Part shown: positions 46,957 to 54,876 of the stretch, piece by piece
Numbering within the stretch: position 1 is the first letter of the stretch
Layout of the letters: every line of letters begins with the position of its first letter
Made by a program: the position numbers and the translations under genes
Notes under the pieces: model-generated
Databases searched by the model: none
Seen by the model: the letters and a program-made list of their open reading frames with translations, nothing else
Told to the model about the DNA's origin: nothing
DNA from: Actinoallomurus vinaceus
Lineage (GTDB): Bacteria; Actinomycetota; Actinomycetes; Streptosporangiales; Streptosporangiaceae
Direction: 5' to 3'
Assembly (NCBI RefSeq): GCF_039542055.1
Contig: NZ_BAABHK010000012.1
Coordinates: 186,001-250,000 of the forward strand
DNA: 64,000 nt

Positions 46957-48312
46957 ATGTCTGAAGTCAAAGGCCGCGCGCAGACGCGTACGGACGAGCC
47001 GCAGGACGCCGAGGGGGCGGACGCCCCGGCGGCGGACGCCCCAGCGGGCGGCGAGCCCGGAGCCGCCGAGCGGCCCGAGACGGAGGACGCACGGGCGGAG
47101 ACCGAGGAGCCACAGGACACCGTGGGTGAGCCCGAGAACGAGGCGGAGAAGGCGGCCGAGGACGCCGACGCGACCGACTCCGACGCCGGCTCGGGCGACG
47201 ACGACACCGACGATGACACGGACGACGGGCCGAAGAGCCGGTTCGCGCATCCGGACCCGATCAAGCTGAAGATTCCGGCGGCCCAGGAGATCACCCGGAC
47301 CGATTTCACGCCGCACGCGCTGGGCGCCAAGGGCCGGGGCGCGCCGCGCTCGGGCACCCGCGCACAGGCGAAGCGGCGCAGGATCCTGTTCGTGACCGCC
47401 GCCGTGGTGCTCATCGGCGTGGCGACCTCCGCGGCGGTCTGGTACGAGACGCTCCCGCCGCCGTCGGTGAAGGTCACGGGCGCGTTCGGCAAGTCGCCGA
47501 CGATCAAGGTCCCGAAGGACAAGCCGAGCGTCAAGCGGCAGGTCGTGGAGGCGGTCCACGGGTCGGGCGCCGCCGTGGCCAACGGCGACCTGGTGGTCGC
47601 CCAGCTGGTCGCCTACAAGTGGGGCGCCAAGGGCGGCGGCAAGGAGCTGCTGAACACCTACACGAAGAAGCAGCCGATCATCGGGCAGTCGGGGCAGCTG
47701 ACCGGCCTGTCCGCGCTCGACAAGGCCCTGGTCGGGCGCAAGGCGGGCACGCGGCTGGTGATGACCCTGCCGTACCAGGAGGTCGGCGACCAGATCGCCC
47801 AGTCGCTGCAGCTCGCCAAGACCGACGACTTCGTCGTCACGGTCGACGTGCTGAACGCCTTCGGCAAGACCGCGTCGGCGCAGGGCACGCCGCAGAAGGT
47901 CGACGATCCCAAGCTGCCGACGGTGACCGCCGGAGCGGCCGGCGCCGCACCGACGGTCAAGATCCCGTCCACGGACGCCCCCGACAAGCTCCAGGTCAAG
48001 ACCTTGATCCAGGGCAACGGGCCGGTGGTGCAGAAGGGCCAGACGCTGGTCGCGCAGTACCACGGCGTGCTGTGGCGCAACGGGCAGGTCTTCGACTCGT
48101 CCTGGAAGCGCGGCGCGCCGGCGTCGTTCCCGATCGGCGTCAAGCAGGTCATCCCGGGCTGGGACACCGGCCTGGTCGGTCAGAAGGCCGGCAGCCGGGT
48201 CCTGCTCGTGGTGCCTCCGAAGGAGGGATACGGCTCGCAGGGCTCCCCGCAGGGCGGCATCAAGGGCACCGACACGCTGGTGTTCGTCGTCGACGTCCTC
48301 GGCTCGTTCTGA
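46957..48312 (+). CDS. Membrane-anchored FKBP-type peptidyl-prolyl isomerase with two FKBP-like units
   Basis: About 451 residues. A long acidic, disordered cytoplasmic N-terminus (about 120 residues) precedes one membrane helix (RRRILFVTAAVVLIGVATSAAVWY) and two FKBP-like units outside the membrane. The first (QVVEAVHGSGAAVANGDLVVAQL) is degenerate. The second is canonical (VVQKGQTLVAQYHGVLW, VFDSSWKRG, VIPGWDTGLVGQKAGSRVLLVVPP). It may help fold exported proteins. I prefer ATG 46957 behind GGAGAAG over GTG 46948. Its position after pafA is common in actinobacteria. Confidence 0.87.
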   Translation: MSEVKGRAQTRTDEPQDAEGADAPAADAPAGGEPGAAERPETEDARAETEEPQDTVGEPENEAEKAAEDADATDSDAGSGDDDTDDDTDDGPKSRFAHPDPIKLKIPAAQEITRTDFTPHALGAKGRGAPRSGTRAQAKRRRILFVTAAVVLIGVATSAAVWYETLPPPSVKVTGAFGKSPTIKVPKDKPSVKRQVVEAVHGSGAAVANGDLVVAQLVAYKWGAKGGGKELLNTYTKKQPIIGQSGQLTGLSALDKALVGRKAGTRLVMTLPYQEVGDQIAQSLQLAKTDDFVVTVDVLNAFGKTASAQGTPQKVDDPKLPTVTAGAAGAAPTVKIPSTDAPDKLQVKTLIQGNGPVVQKGQTLVAQYHGVLWRNGQVFDSSWKRGAPASFPIGVKQVIPGWDTGLVGQKAGSRVLLVVPPKEGYGSQGSPQGGIKGTDTLVFVVDVLGSF

Positions 48313-48337
48313 TCGCCCGGTGTCCGGAGGTTCGCGC

Positions 48338-49246
48338 ATGCGGCGGGTGGCCGCGCTGGCGGTGCTTCCCCTCGTCGCCGTCACGGCGTGCAGTGGGGGC
48401 GGCCTGCCCGACGGCCTGAAGGTCGCCGGTGTCGTGGGCCGGCAGCCGACGGTGACGATCCCCGGGTCGTCACCGTCGGGGAAGCTGAAGATCGAGACGC
48501 TGCGCAAGGGCAAGGGCTCGAAGGTGACCGACGGCGATCTCGTGGTCGCCAACTACGTCGGGTACCGCTGGAACGGCGGTGACCACAAGCTGGTCGCCAG
48601 CAGCTACGACGCCGGGCGGCCCGCGATGTTCCCGTACGGCCGCCTGGTCACCGGCCTGAACAAGGCACTCGAGGGCCAGCGGCCGGGCGGTCGGGTGCTG
48701 GCGGTCGTCCCGCCGAACCAGGGGTACGGCGCGGGCGGGTACGCGCCGTGGCAGATCGGCGCCGGCGACTCCATCGTCTTCGTGCTCGACGTGATCGCGA
48801 CGTATCACAACGGCGCGAGCGCGCAGGGACAGCCGCAGCCGCAGAACGACCCGGCGATGCCGCAGGTGACGTCCGGGGCGACGCCGACGATGAAGATCCC
48901 GTCGACGGCGCCACCGGGGCGACTGCGGATCCGGACGATCGTTCAGGGGAGCGGTCCGCCGGTCCAGGCGCACCAGCTCGTCGTCTTCCACGATCTCGGG
49001 CAGATCTGGCGGACGGGCAAGGTGTTCGAGGACTCGCGGGGCCGGGGACGCCCGGACTCGGTGGTGGCCGGTGCCGGTCAGATGATCGATGGTTGGGATC
49101 GCGCGGTGGTCGGGCAGCGGGTCGGCAGCCGCGTGCTCGTCGTGATCCCCTCGAAGGACGGCTACGGCGCGAAGGGACACGTCGCCTCCGGGATCAAGAA
49201 GAACGACACCCTGGCCTTCGTCATCGACGTCCTCGCGGCGTACTGA
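48338..49246 (+). CDS. FKBP-type peptidyl-prolyl isomerase lipoprotein
   Basis: A 302-residue exported protein with a lipoprotein signal (VTACSGGG, Cys18) and two FKBP-like units, each with the GDxVVA...VGYRW start and GSRVLVVIPxxxGYG end. Both units are partly degenerate: in the second the usual FDSS becomes FEDSRGRG. The lipid anchor puts it on the outer face of the membrane. It follows the first FKBP gene by 25 bp and probably shares its mRNA. GGAGG lies before ATG 48338. Confidence 0.86.
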   Translation: MRRVAALAVLPLVAVTACSGGGLPDGLKVAGVVGRQPTVTIPGSSPSGKLKIETLRKGKGSKVTDGDLVVANYVGYRWNGGDHKLVASSYDAGRPAMFPYGRLVTGLNKALEGQRPGGRVLAVVPPNQGYGAGGYAPWQIGAGDSIVFVLDVIATYHNGASAQGQPQPQNDPAMPQVTSGATPTMKIPSTAPPGRLRIRTIVQGSGPPVQAHQLVVFHDLGQIWRTGKVFEDSRGRGRPDSVVAGAGQMIDGWDRAVVGQRVGSRVLVVIPSKDGYGAKGHVASGIKKNDTLAFVIDVLAAY

Positions 49247-49311
49247 CGTCCCGCGCGAGGAGGGCCGTCGGCGGTCGCCGTCCGATGCGCGGGAGCGTTC
49301 CGTGCCGTCCC

Positions 49312-49317
49312 TAGACT
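49312..49317 (+). promoter_or_regulatory. Putative -10 box of the ArsR-type regulator gene
   Basis: TAGACT lies 6 bp before the GTG at 49324, predicting a leaderless mRNA. Confidence 0.5.
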
Positions 49318-49323
49318 CGGCGT

Positions 49324-50040
49324 GTGGACGACGTCGAGGCCATCGCGGCCCTGCAGGACCCGGTACGCCGGAGGCTCTACGAGTACGTGGCCGGGCAGGC
49401 TCACGACGTGGGCCGCGCGGAGGCCGCGGACGCCGCCGGCGTCCAGCGCACCCTGGCCGCGTTCCACCTCGACCGGCTGACCGAGGTCGGTCTGCTGGAG
49501 GCGGTATTCCGGCGGCCCGCCGGGCGCACGGGCCCGGGGGCCGGGCGTCCCGCGAAGCTGTACCGGCGTTCGGCGGCGGAGCGGGTGGTGAGCGTGCCGC
49601 CGCGCGACTACCGCGCCGTGGCCGCGCTGCTCGCCGAGGTCGTGGAGACGGTCGGCGGCGAGGAGGTCCTGGAACGGCTCGCGCGGGTCCACGGCCGGTC
49701 CGCCGGAGCCGCACCGCCCGAGGCCGCTCAAGCCGAACCACGGCCCGAGGACGGTACGGGCGCGGCTCCGGACGGGGCCGGGGACGAGGTGGGCGACCGG
49801 GTGGAGGCCGCGCTGGCGGCCCGGGGATACGAGCCGTACCGCGAAGGCGGGCGGCTGCGCCTGCGCAACTGCCCCTTCCACGCGCTGGCGGCGGAGTTCC
49901 CGCCTCTGGTCTGCGGGATGAACCTGGCGCTGCTGGAGGGCCTCGTGGAGGGCCTGGGGGCGACCGGGGTGGTGGCGCGTATGGATCCGCGGCCGGGGGA
50001 GTGCTGTGTGGTGCTGGATTCTAAAAATAATGAGAGTTGA
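49324..50040 (+). CDS. Helix-turn-helix regulator, SufR-like with cysteine cluster
   Basis: A 238-residue regulator. The N-terminal winged helix is of ArsR/SufR type (LQDPVRRRLYEYVAG ... LAAFHLDRLTEVGLLEAVFRR). The C-terminal domain has Cys-x13-Cys-x29-Cys-Cys (NCPFH, VCGMNLALLEG, GECCVVL). Similar spacing in SufR binds a 4Fe-4S cluster, so this protein may sense iron-sulfur status or redox. It is followed 33 bp later by the DUF3291 gene. Confidence 0.78.
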   Translation: MDDVEAIAALQDPVRRRLYEYVAGQAHDVGRAEAADAAGVQRTLAAFHLDRLTEVGLLEAVFRRPAGRTGPGAGRPAKLYRRSAAERVVSVPPRDYRAVAALLAEVVETVGGEEVLERLARVHGRSAGAAPPEAAQAEPRPEDGTGAAPDGAGDEVGDRVEAALAARGYEPYREGGRLRLRNCPFHALAAEFPPLVCGMNLALLEGLVEGLGATGVVARMDPRPGECCVVLDSKNNES

Positions 50041-50073
50041 CATAGAGCCTGGAGTGATGGTCTGCTGGCGCCC

Positions 50074-50538
50074 ATGACCGACCACCACTTGGCGCAGTTC
50101 AACGTGGCCCGCCTCCGCGCGCCCCTCGACGCCCCGGCGATGGCCGAGTTCCTGGCCCTCTTCCCGCCCATCAATGCCCTGGCCGACTCGGCGCCCGGGT
50201 TCGTCTGGCGACTGACCGACGGTGAGGCCGACGACGCGACGAGCATCCGGCCCTACGGGGACGATGTGATCATCACCATGTCGGTCTGGGAGTCGCGCGA
50301 GGCGCTGTGGGACTTCACCTACCGGTCGGCGCACCTCGACGCGCTGCGGCGGCGCCGCGAGTGGTTCCTGCGCATGGCGGAGCCATACGTCGTCCTGTGG
50401 TGGGTCCCGGCGGGCCGGATCCCGTCGCTGGAGGAGGCGCGGGAGCGTCTGGAGCGGGTGCGCCGTGACGGCCCCGCACCGGAGGCGTTCACGTTCCGGC
50501 AGATGTACGACCCGGTCGGCGACCTCGTCCAGATATGA
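50074..50538 (+). CDS. DUF3291 family protein
   Basis: A 154-residue protein with a dimeric alpha+beta barrel fold (DUF3291). Conserved pieces are HLAQFNVARLRAP, DSAPGFVWRL and MSVWESREALWDFTYRSAH. Homologues occur in many bacteria, sometimes as monooxygenase-like proteins, without a proven role. It is co-directional with and close to the regulator gene, whose target it may be. Element copy 2 begins at its stop codon and a terminator follows. Confidence 0.85.
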   Translation: MTDHHLAQFNVARLRAPLDAPAMAEFLALFPPINALADSAPGFVWRLTDGEADDATSIRPYGDDVIITMSVWESREALWDFTYRSAHLDALRRRREWFLRMAEPYVVLWWVPAGRIPSLEEARERLERVRRDGPAPEAFTFRQMYDPVGDLVQI

Positions 50539-50557
50539 TCTACAGCGTAAAGGCCGT
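50536..50557 (+). repeat. Dispersed intergenic element, copy 2
   Basis: The element overlaps the TGA of the DUF3291 gene and leads into the terminator at 50563. It is nearly identical to copy 1 at 45432-45453. Confidence 0.6.
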
Positions 50558-50562
50558 TACCG

Positions 50563-50592
50563 AAGGCGCCGGAGCATACACTCCGGCGCCTT
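50563..50592 (+). terminator. Intrinsic terminator after the DUF3291 gene
   Basis: A perfect 12-bp stem AAGGCGCCGGAG/CTCCGGCGCCTT with a 6-nt loop, followed by T and GTG. It may serve both directions. Confidence 0.8.
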
Positions 50593-50609
50593 TGTGCTCT
50601 GTTGCCGTT

Positions 50610-51059
50610 TCACCACCCATGGGAAACGCCGACGTTGGTGCTGGTGTTACTGATCCCGAAATTGTTCGACACCACACTGACGTTCCGGTTCACATTCCCC
50701 CCGAAGCCGCCGAACCCGCCGCCGCGGAACCCGAAGTCGCGGAAGCCCGCACGGTGGAAGCCTCCGTGTCCGAAGCCGAATTCGTGGGAGCCCCCGAAGT
50801 GCCGGAAGCGGTGATGCGGGAAGAAGCGGTGGTGATGGCGGAAGTGGTGGTGACGGAAGTGGTGAGGGTGCCGGAAGTGACGGTGTCGCCACCACCAGCC
50901 GTCGCCGTACGGCGCGCTCGCGCTCACCTGGGCCGCGACGGTGCTGACGTGCGTCGGCGCCGCGGTGCTCTGGGCGGACGCGGGCGAGGTCATGAAGAGC
51001 GTGCCGGCCGTCACGGCGATCGCCGCCAGGCCGGCAGAGGCGCTGGTCCTGCTGGGCAC
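50610..51059 (-). CDS. Secreted histidine/phenylalanine/glycine-rich protein
   Basis: From GTG 51059 (GAGGAG 6 bp upstream) the protein is 149 residues. A Sec signal (ASAGLAAIAVTAGTLFMTSPASAQS) is followed by a long His/Arg/Phe-rich block (HRHFRHPHHFRHHHFRHHHR) and a Gly/Phe block. The Asn/Ser/Val-rich end (NVSVVSNNFGISNTSTNVG) could form beta structure. It has no cysteine after the signal. Metal binding is plausible from composition; surface assembly is speculation. The gene is far from any export-linked operon. Confidence 0.65.
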   Translation of the reverse strand: MPSRTSASAGLAAIAVTAGTLFMTSPASAQSTAAPTHVSTVAAQVSASAPYGDGWWWRHRHFRHPHHFRHHHFRHHHRFFPHHRFRHFGGSHEFGFGHGGFHRAGFRDFGFRGGGFGGFGGNVNRNVSVVSNNFGISNTSTNVGVSHGW

Positions 51060-51222
51060 GGTGTTCTCCTCGCTGCCGGAAAAGCGGGAAGGCCGGTAGG
51101 GATATGCTCCTCTCTCGGGATATGGCCTTCGACTTCCAGCATCCTCCGGCGTTGTACCGGTAAAACAATCAAACGGTAATGAGAAGGACATTTCCGTGCG
51201 GCTTGGGCGATTCTCGACTTAG

Positions 51223-51240
51223 GATCTATGCCATAAAGGC
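51223..51240 (+). repeat. Dispersed intergenic element, copy 3 (degenerate)
   Basis: GATCTA at 51223-51228 and TAAAGGC at 51234-51240 keep the spacing of copies 1 and 2; the flanks differ. It lies between the start region of the His-rich gene and the 3' end of the DUF3866 gene. Confidence 0.45.
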
Positions 51241-51241
51241 G

Positions 51242-52309
51242 TCACCTTAGGAGATTTGCGACATGACGGCCCGCGGCGGCCACCGCCAGGAACCCCGCGC
51301 GGTCCTCGTCCAGGCCCCGGCCCATGGTCGACACCCGTACCGGCGAGTCGCGCACCGCCTCCTCCAGCCCGTCCACGGACACGGTGACGAGCTCGTGCCG
51401 CTCGCCGAGCGGCTTCGCCTCGGCCCGCACCCGGTCACCGAACGCGCCCGGCAGATCCGGCACGACCACCTGCGCCCGCGCCAGCGCGACGCGACCGTAG
51501 GCGGTCAGGCTGTGGTGGGAGATCCCCTGGTGGCGCTCACGGGCGTCCGCCTCGCTGACCCGCAGGGACGCGACGGGGCGACCCTCCAGGACGGCGGCGG
51601 CGTTCACCGCCTCACCGGCCGACACGCCCGAGAAGCCCCACCGGGTGCCCGTGCCGAGGTTGCCGGGGCCCTGCGCGACGATCGCGACCTCGGCGTCGAG
51701 CACCAGCCGCGCGGCGAGCAGGCCGGTGTGCAGGGTCACCGCCTCCAGGTCGCCGCCGAACGCCTGGCCGACGGTCACCGTCGCGGCCAGCGCCCCGGCC
51801 TCGCGCAGCGCCGCGATCGTCCGGGAGAACCAGGCGGGCAGCGCGCCGCCGTCCGGCATGACGTAGACGACGCGGGTGCCGGGGCGGTCCAGGTGCAGTC
51901 CCGCGATGATCGCCGGCAGCGCCGAGTGCAGGTCGGCGACGACGACCGGCATGCCGGCGACCGACTCGGCGTCGCGCAGAACCTCGTGGTGTGCGGAGTC
52001 CTGCTCGTCCGCGCCGAGCACCGTAGCCTGCAGCGGGGTGTAGCGTGCCTTGACCAGATGGCCTGGACCGGACGGATCGGGCGGGAAACGGTCGGGTACC
52101 GCCACCACCATCGCGTACCCTCCGGTGCCAAGCCCCATCGCGAGCGCCGTCGTGTTCAGCAGCACGGTGTCGCCCGGGCGGGGCCGTCCCACCAGCGCCG
52201 GATAGGCCAGGGCGCGTGCTTCGCCGTCGTCGATCGTGACGTCGAGTTCGACCGCTCCGGGCCATTCGCGGCGTATCTTGACAACCGTGCCTTTGCGCCA
52301 TCGGATCAC
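51242..52309 (-). CDS. DUF3866 family protein
   Basis: A 355-residue conserved protein of Gram-positive bacteria. It begins MIRWRKGTVVKIRREWPGAVEL, with an OB-like N-terminal domain, and has a later region with TALAMGLGTGGYAMV and GPGNLGTGTRWGFSG. The family has no proven function. Its divergent neighbour is pafB, a common arrangement in actinomycetes. Putative -10 boxes for the two genes overlap. Confidence 0.86.
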   Translation of the reverse strand: MIRWRKGTVVKIRREWPGAVELDVTIDDGEARALAYPALVGRPRPGDTVLLNTTALAMGLGTGGYAMVVAVPDRFPPDPSGPGHLVKARYTPLQATVLGADEQDSAHHEVLRDAESVAGMPVVVADLHSALPAIIAGLHLDRPGTRVVYVMPDGGALPAWFSRTIAALREAGALAATVTVGQAFGGDLEAVTLHTGLLAARLVLDAEVAIVAQGPGNLGTGTRWGFSGVSAGEAVNAAAVLEGRPVASLRVSEADARERHQGISHHSLTAYGRVALARAQVVVPDLPGAFGDRVRAEAKPLGERHELVTVSVDGLEEAVRDSPVRVSTMGRGLDEDRAGFLAVAAAGRHVANLLR

Positions 52310-52315
52310 CCGCCA

Positions 52316-52325
52316 ACGGTAGCGT
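52316..52325. promoter_or_regulatory. Overlapping divergent -10 boxes of the DUF3866 gene and pafB
   Basis: On the minus strand TACCGT (52316-52321) lies 6 bp before GTG 52309. On the plus strand TAGCGT is at 52320-52325, and pafB has a leader with AAGGAG. The two boxes share two base pairs, so the polymerases would compete. Confidence 0.45.
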
Positions 52326-52359
52326 CGGAGGCCACGGGGACGGGCCAGAAGGAGTGACG

Positions 52360-53304
52360 ATGTCGCGCCGCAAGACCGAGCGGCTGCTCAATCTCGTGGT
52401 GTGCCTGCTGGCCACCCGGCGGTACCTCACCGCGGAGCAGATCCGCCAGGCCGTGCCGGGTTATCCCGGCGGGGACGAGGCGTTCAAGCGCATGTTCGAG
52501 CGCGACAAGGAGGAGCTGCGCGAGCTCGGCATCCCGCTCGAGATGGGCAGCGACGGCGACGAGGAGGCCGGCTACCGGATCCAGCGCCAGGCGTACGAGC
52601 TGCCGGAGATCCAGCTCACCCCCGACGAGGCCGCCGTGCTCGGGCTGGCCGCCCGGGTCTGGCATCGGGCCAGCCTGGCCGAGGCGGCCTCCGGGGCCCT
52701 GCTGAAACTGCGCGCGGCCGGGATCGACACCGACGAGGCCGCCTCCCTCGGCGTCGAGCCCAGGGTCGGCGCCGACGAGCCCGCCTTCCCGGCGCTGTGG
52801 CGGGCCGTCCGCGACCGCCGGTCCGTCACCTTCGAGTACCAGGGCGTCGGGCGCAGCGGCCCGCAGCGCCGGCACCTGGAGCCGTGGGGTGTGGTCAGCA
52901 GGCGCGGTCGCTGGTACGTCGCCGGCCATGACCGCGACCGCGGGGAGACCCGGGTGTTCCGGCTCAGCCGCATCAGGGGCGAGGTCGTCGCCGACGGCCC
53001 CGCCGGTGCGGTGACGGTCCCGGAGGGCGTCGACCTGCGGGAGGTCGTCACCTCGATGGGCGGCCCGGCGCCCGCGCGGCGCACGGCCACCGTACGGCTG
53101 CGGCGGGGCGCGGCGGACGGCATCCGGCGCTGGGCGGCGAACATCCGCCGCGACGACGACGAATGGGACCTGGCCGAGCTGACGTTCGCCGAGGTGGAGC
53201 GGCTCGCCGACTACCTCGCCGGGTTCGCCGACGACGTCGTGGTCGTCGACCCGCCCGACATACGCGACGCGATGATCCAGCACCTGAAGGCGGTGTGCCA
53301 GTGA
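52360..53304 (+). CDS. pafB: WYL-domain transcription factor PafB
   Basis: PafB with PafC forms a heterodimer that activates DNA-damage genes in mycobacteria. The 314-residue protein has an N-terminal helix-turn-helix (RRKTERLLNLVVCLLATRRYLTAEQIRQ), then a WYL domain (RSVTFEYQGVGR, WYVAGHDRDRGETRVFRLSRI) and a WCX domain. ATG 52360 has AAGGAG 6 bp upstream. Its stop overlaps the pafC start (GTGA), so the pair is translated together. Confidence 0.95.
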   Translation: MSRRKTERLLNLVVCLLATRRYLTAEQIRQAVPGYPGGDEAFKRMFERDKEELRELGIPLEMGSDGDEEAGYRIQRQAYELPEIQLTPDEAAVLGLAARVWHRASLAEAASGALLKLRAAGIDTDEAASLGVEPRVGADEPAFPALWRAVRDRRSVTFEYQGVGRSGPQRRHLEPWGVVSRRGRWYVAGHDRDRGETRVFRLSRIRGEVVADGPAGAVTVPEGVDLREVVTSMGGPAPARRTATVRLRRGAADGIRRWAANIRRDDDEWDLAELTFAEVERLADYLAGFADDVVVVDPPDIRDAMIQHLKAVCQ

Positions 53305-54242
53305 GCTCCTCGGAACGGCTGCGGCGGCTGCTGGCCCTGGTGCCGTACGTCATCAACCGCAGCTCGGTCAGTGTCGAGGAGGCCGCCGCGGCCTTCGGCG
53401 TGACCGAGAAGCAGATCATCGACGACCTCAACCTGCTGTGGTGCGTCGAGCTGCGCGCGCCCGACCCGTACTGCCCGATCGACCTGTCCTACGAGGGCGG
53501 CGAGATCGTGGTGTGCGAGGCGGAGTCGATCAGCCGGCCGCTGCGGCTCGACGTCGACGAGGCCGCCGCCCTGCTGGTCGCGCTGCGCACGATCGCCGAG
53601 ATCCCCGAGCACGGCGACGCCGTGAGCCGGGTGATCGCCAAGCTGGAGGAGGCGGCGGGCGCCGCCGCCCGGCCGAGCAGCCAGGTAGCCGTCGAACTGG
53701 ACGTCCACCCGGACGTCCTGGTCCAGGTGCGGTCGGGGCTGGACCAGGGGCGTCGCCTCCGGATGACCTATTACGTGCCGGGCCGGGACGAGAACACCGT
53801 GCGCGACGTGGACCCCATGCGGCTGCTCATCGTCGACGGCTGGTCCTACCTGGAGGGCTGGTGCCGCCGCGCCGAGGCGGTGCGCCTGTTCCGCCTGGAC
53901 CGCATCGTGGATCTGCAGGTCCTCGACGTTCCCTCGAGCATCCCGGAGGAGGCCGAGCCGCTCGACCTGGACGACGGGCTGTTCCGTCCCTCGCCCGAGG
54001 ACGTGCGGGTGACCTTCGAGCTGTCCCCGGCCGGGCGCTGGGTCGCCGACCACTACCCGTGCGAGAGCGTCACCGAGCTCGGGGAGGGCCGGGTCCGCGT
54101 CGTGCTGCGCACCCGGGACGTCCGCTGGGTGCGGCGCCTGGCGCTGCGGCTGGCGGGCAGCGGCCGGATCACCGAGCCCGCCGACCTGGCCGCGCACGTC
54201 CGCGAGGACGCCGCCCGCGCCCTCAAGCTCTACGACGCGTGA
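53301..54242 (+). CDS. pafC: WYL-domain transcription factor PafC
   Basis: The partner of PafB, 313 residues. The layout is the same: a helix-turn-helix (SVEEAAAAFGVTEKQIIDDLNLLW), a WYL domain (GRRLRMTYYVPGRDE, GWSYLEGWCRRAEAVRLFRLDRI) and a C-terminal WCX domain. In mycobacteria the pair binds single-stranded DNA as the damage signal. The GTG start overlaps the pafB stop by four bases. Confidence 0.95.
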   Translation: MSSSERLRRLLALVPYVINRSSVSVEEAAAAFGVTEKQIIDDLNLLWCVELRAPDPYCPIDLSYEGGEIVVCEAESISRPLRLDVDEAAALLVALRTIAEIPEHGDAVSRVIAKLEEAAGAAARPSSQVAVELDVHPDVLVQVRSGLDQGRRLRMTYYVPGRDENTVRDVDPMRLLIVDGWSYLEGWCRRAEAVRLFRLDRIVDLQVLDVPSSIPEEAEPLDLDDGLFRPSPEDVRVTFELSPAGRWVADHYPCESVTELGEGRVRVVLRTRDVRWVRRLALRLAGSGRITEPADLAAHVREDAARALKLYDA

Positions 54243-54253
54243 GCGGAATTCGC

Positions 54254-54259
54254 TAGGGT
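54254..54259 (+). promoter_or_regulatory. Putative -10 box of the small membrane protein gene
   Basis: TAGGGT lies 6 bp before the GTG at 54266. Confidence 0.45.
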
Positions 54260-54265
54260 CGGCCT

Positions 54266-54454
54266 GTGCCGTGGATGATGCTGTACGTCGCGCTGGCCTT
54301 CGCCGGGATGGTCGTTCTGGCCGGCTGCGCGATCAAGGTGTCGCTCGCGGTGCGCGGTCTGGGCCGTGAACTGCGGCGGACCAGGGAGCGTCTGGAGCCG
54401 GAACACGCGAAGCTCGTCCGTGAGATGCGTCGTCTTGAGGGGTCGGGGGAGTGA
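54266..54454 (+). CDS. Small membrane protein upstream of tatA
   Basis: A 62-residue protein with one membrane helix (MLYVALAFAGMVVLAGCAIKVSLAV) and a highly charged helical tail (RELRRTRERLEPEHAKLVREMRRLEG), probably cytoplasmic. A leaderless start supports translation. The layout resembles the one-helix-plus-amphipathic-helix form of TatA-like proteins, but the signature is absent. Function unknown. Confidence 0.65.
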   Translation: MPWMMLYVALAFAGMVVLAGCAIKVSLAVRGLGRELRRTRERLEPEHAKLVREMRRLEGSGE

Positions 54455-54515
54455 GACATCCGGCCCGACAGCGTACGATCGGATGAGAAAGAGCCACTGC
54501 TGAAGAGGACTGAGT

Positions 54516-54854
54516 ATGCCTGACCTTGGCCCGTGGGAAATTCTGATCATCGCGGTCGTCATCCTGGTGCTGTTCGGTTCCGCGAAGCTGCCCCAGGCCG
54601 CTCGTTCGCTCGGCCGGTCGATGCGCATCTTCAAGTCCGAGACCAAGGGCCTGATCAGCGACGACGATGAGCAGCCGCGCACGCAGGCGCAGCCGCAGGA
54701 CGCCCGGGCGCAGGCGGCCCGGCTCCGTGAGCAGGCGGCGCTCCTGGAGCAGCAGGCGAACGCCCAGGCGCCGCAGCTGAACGCCCCGGCCGACGACGGC
54801 ACCACCGTCAGTGGCGTGCCGCTGTCCCAGACGGAGCACGGCAAGAAGTCCTGA
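54516..54854 (+). CDS. tatA: Sec-independent protein translocase subunit TatA
   Basis: TatA forms the protein-conducting oligomer for folded twin-arginine substrates. The 112-residue protein starts MPDLGPWEILIIAVVILVLFGSAKLPQAARSLG: a membrane helix, the FG hinge and an amphipathic helix, followed by an acidic, Gln/Ala-rich tail of about 60 residues. It lies just before tatC, as in other actinomycetes. Confidence 0.95.
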   Translation: MPDLGPWEILIIAVVILVLFGSAKLPQAARSLGRSMRIFKSETKGLISDDDEQPRTQAQPQDARAQAARLREQAALLEQQANAQAPQLNAPADDGTTVSGVPLSQTEHGKKS

Positions 54855-54876
54855 CCGACTGCCACAATCACAGACC

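Noticed and set aside
45583..48552. A 989-residue open frame antisense to pafA and the first FKBP gene
   Set aside because: It crosses two well-supported genes and a promoter region and has the composition of a GC shadow frame.
45432..50557. Attachment sites of an integrated element bounded by the two near-identical 22-bp copies
   Set aside because: The DNA between holds core genes in the usual actinobacterial order (pafA, FKBP) and no integrase, so it is not a mobile element.
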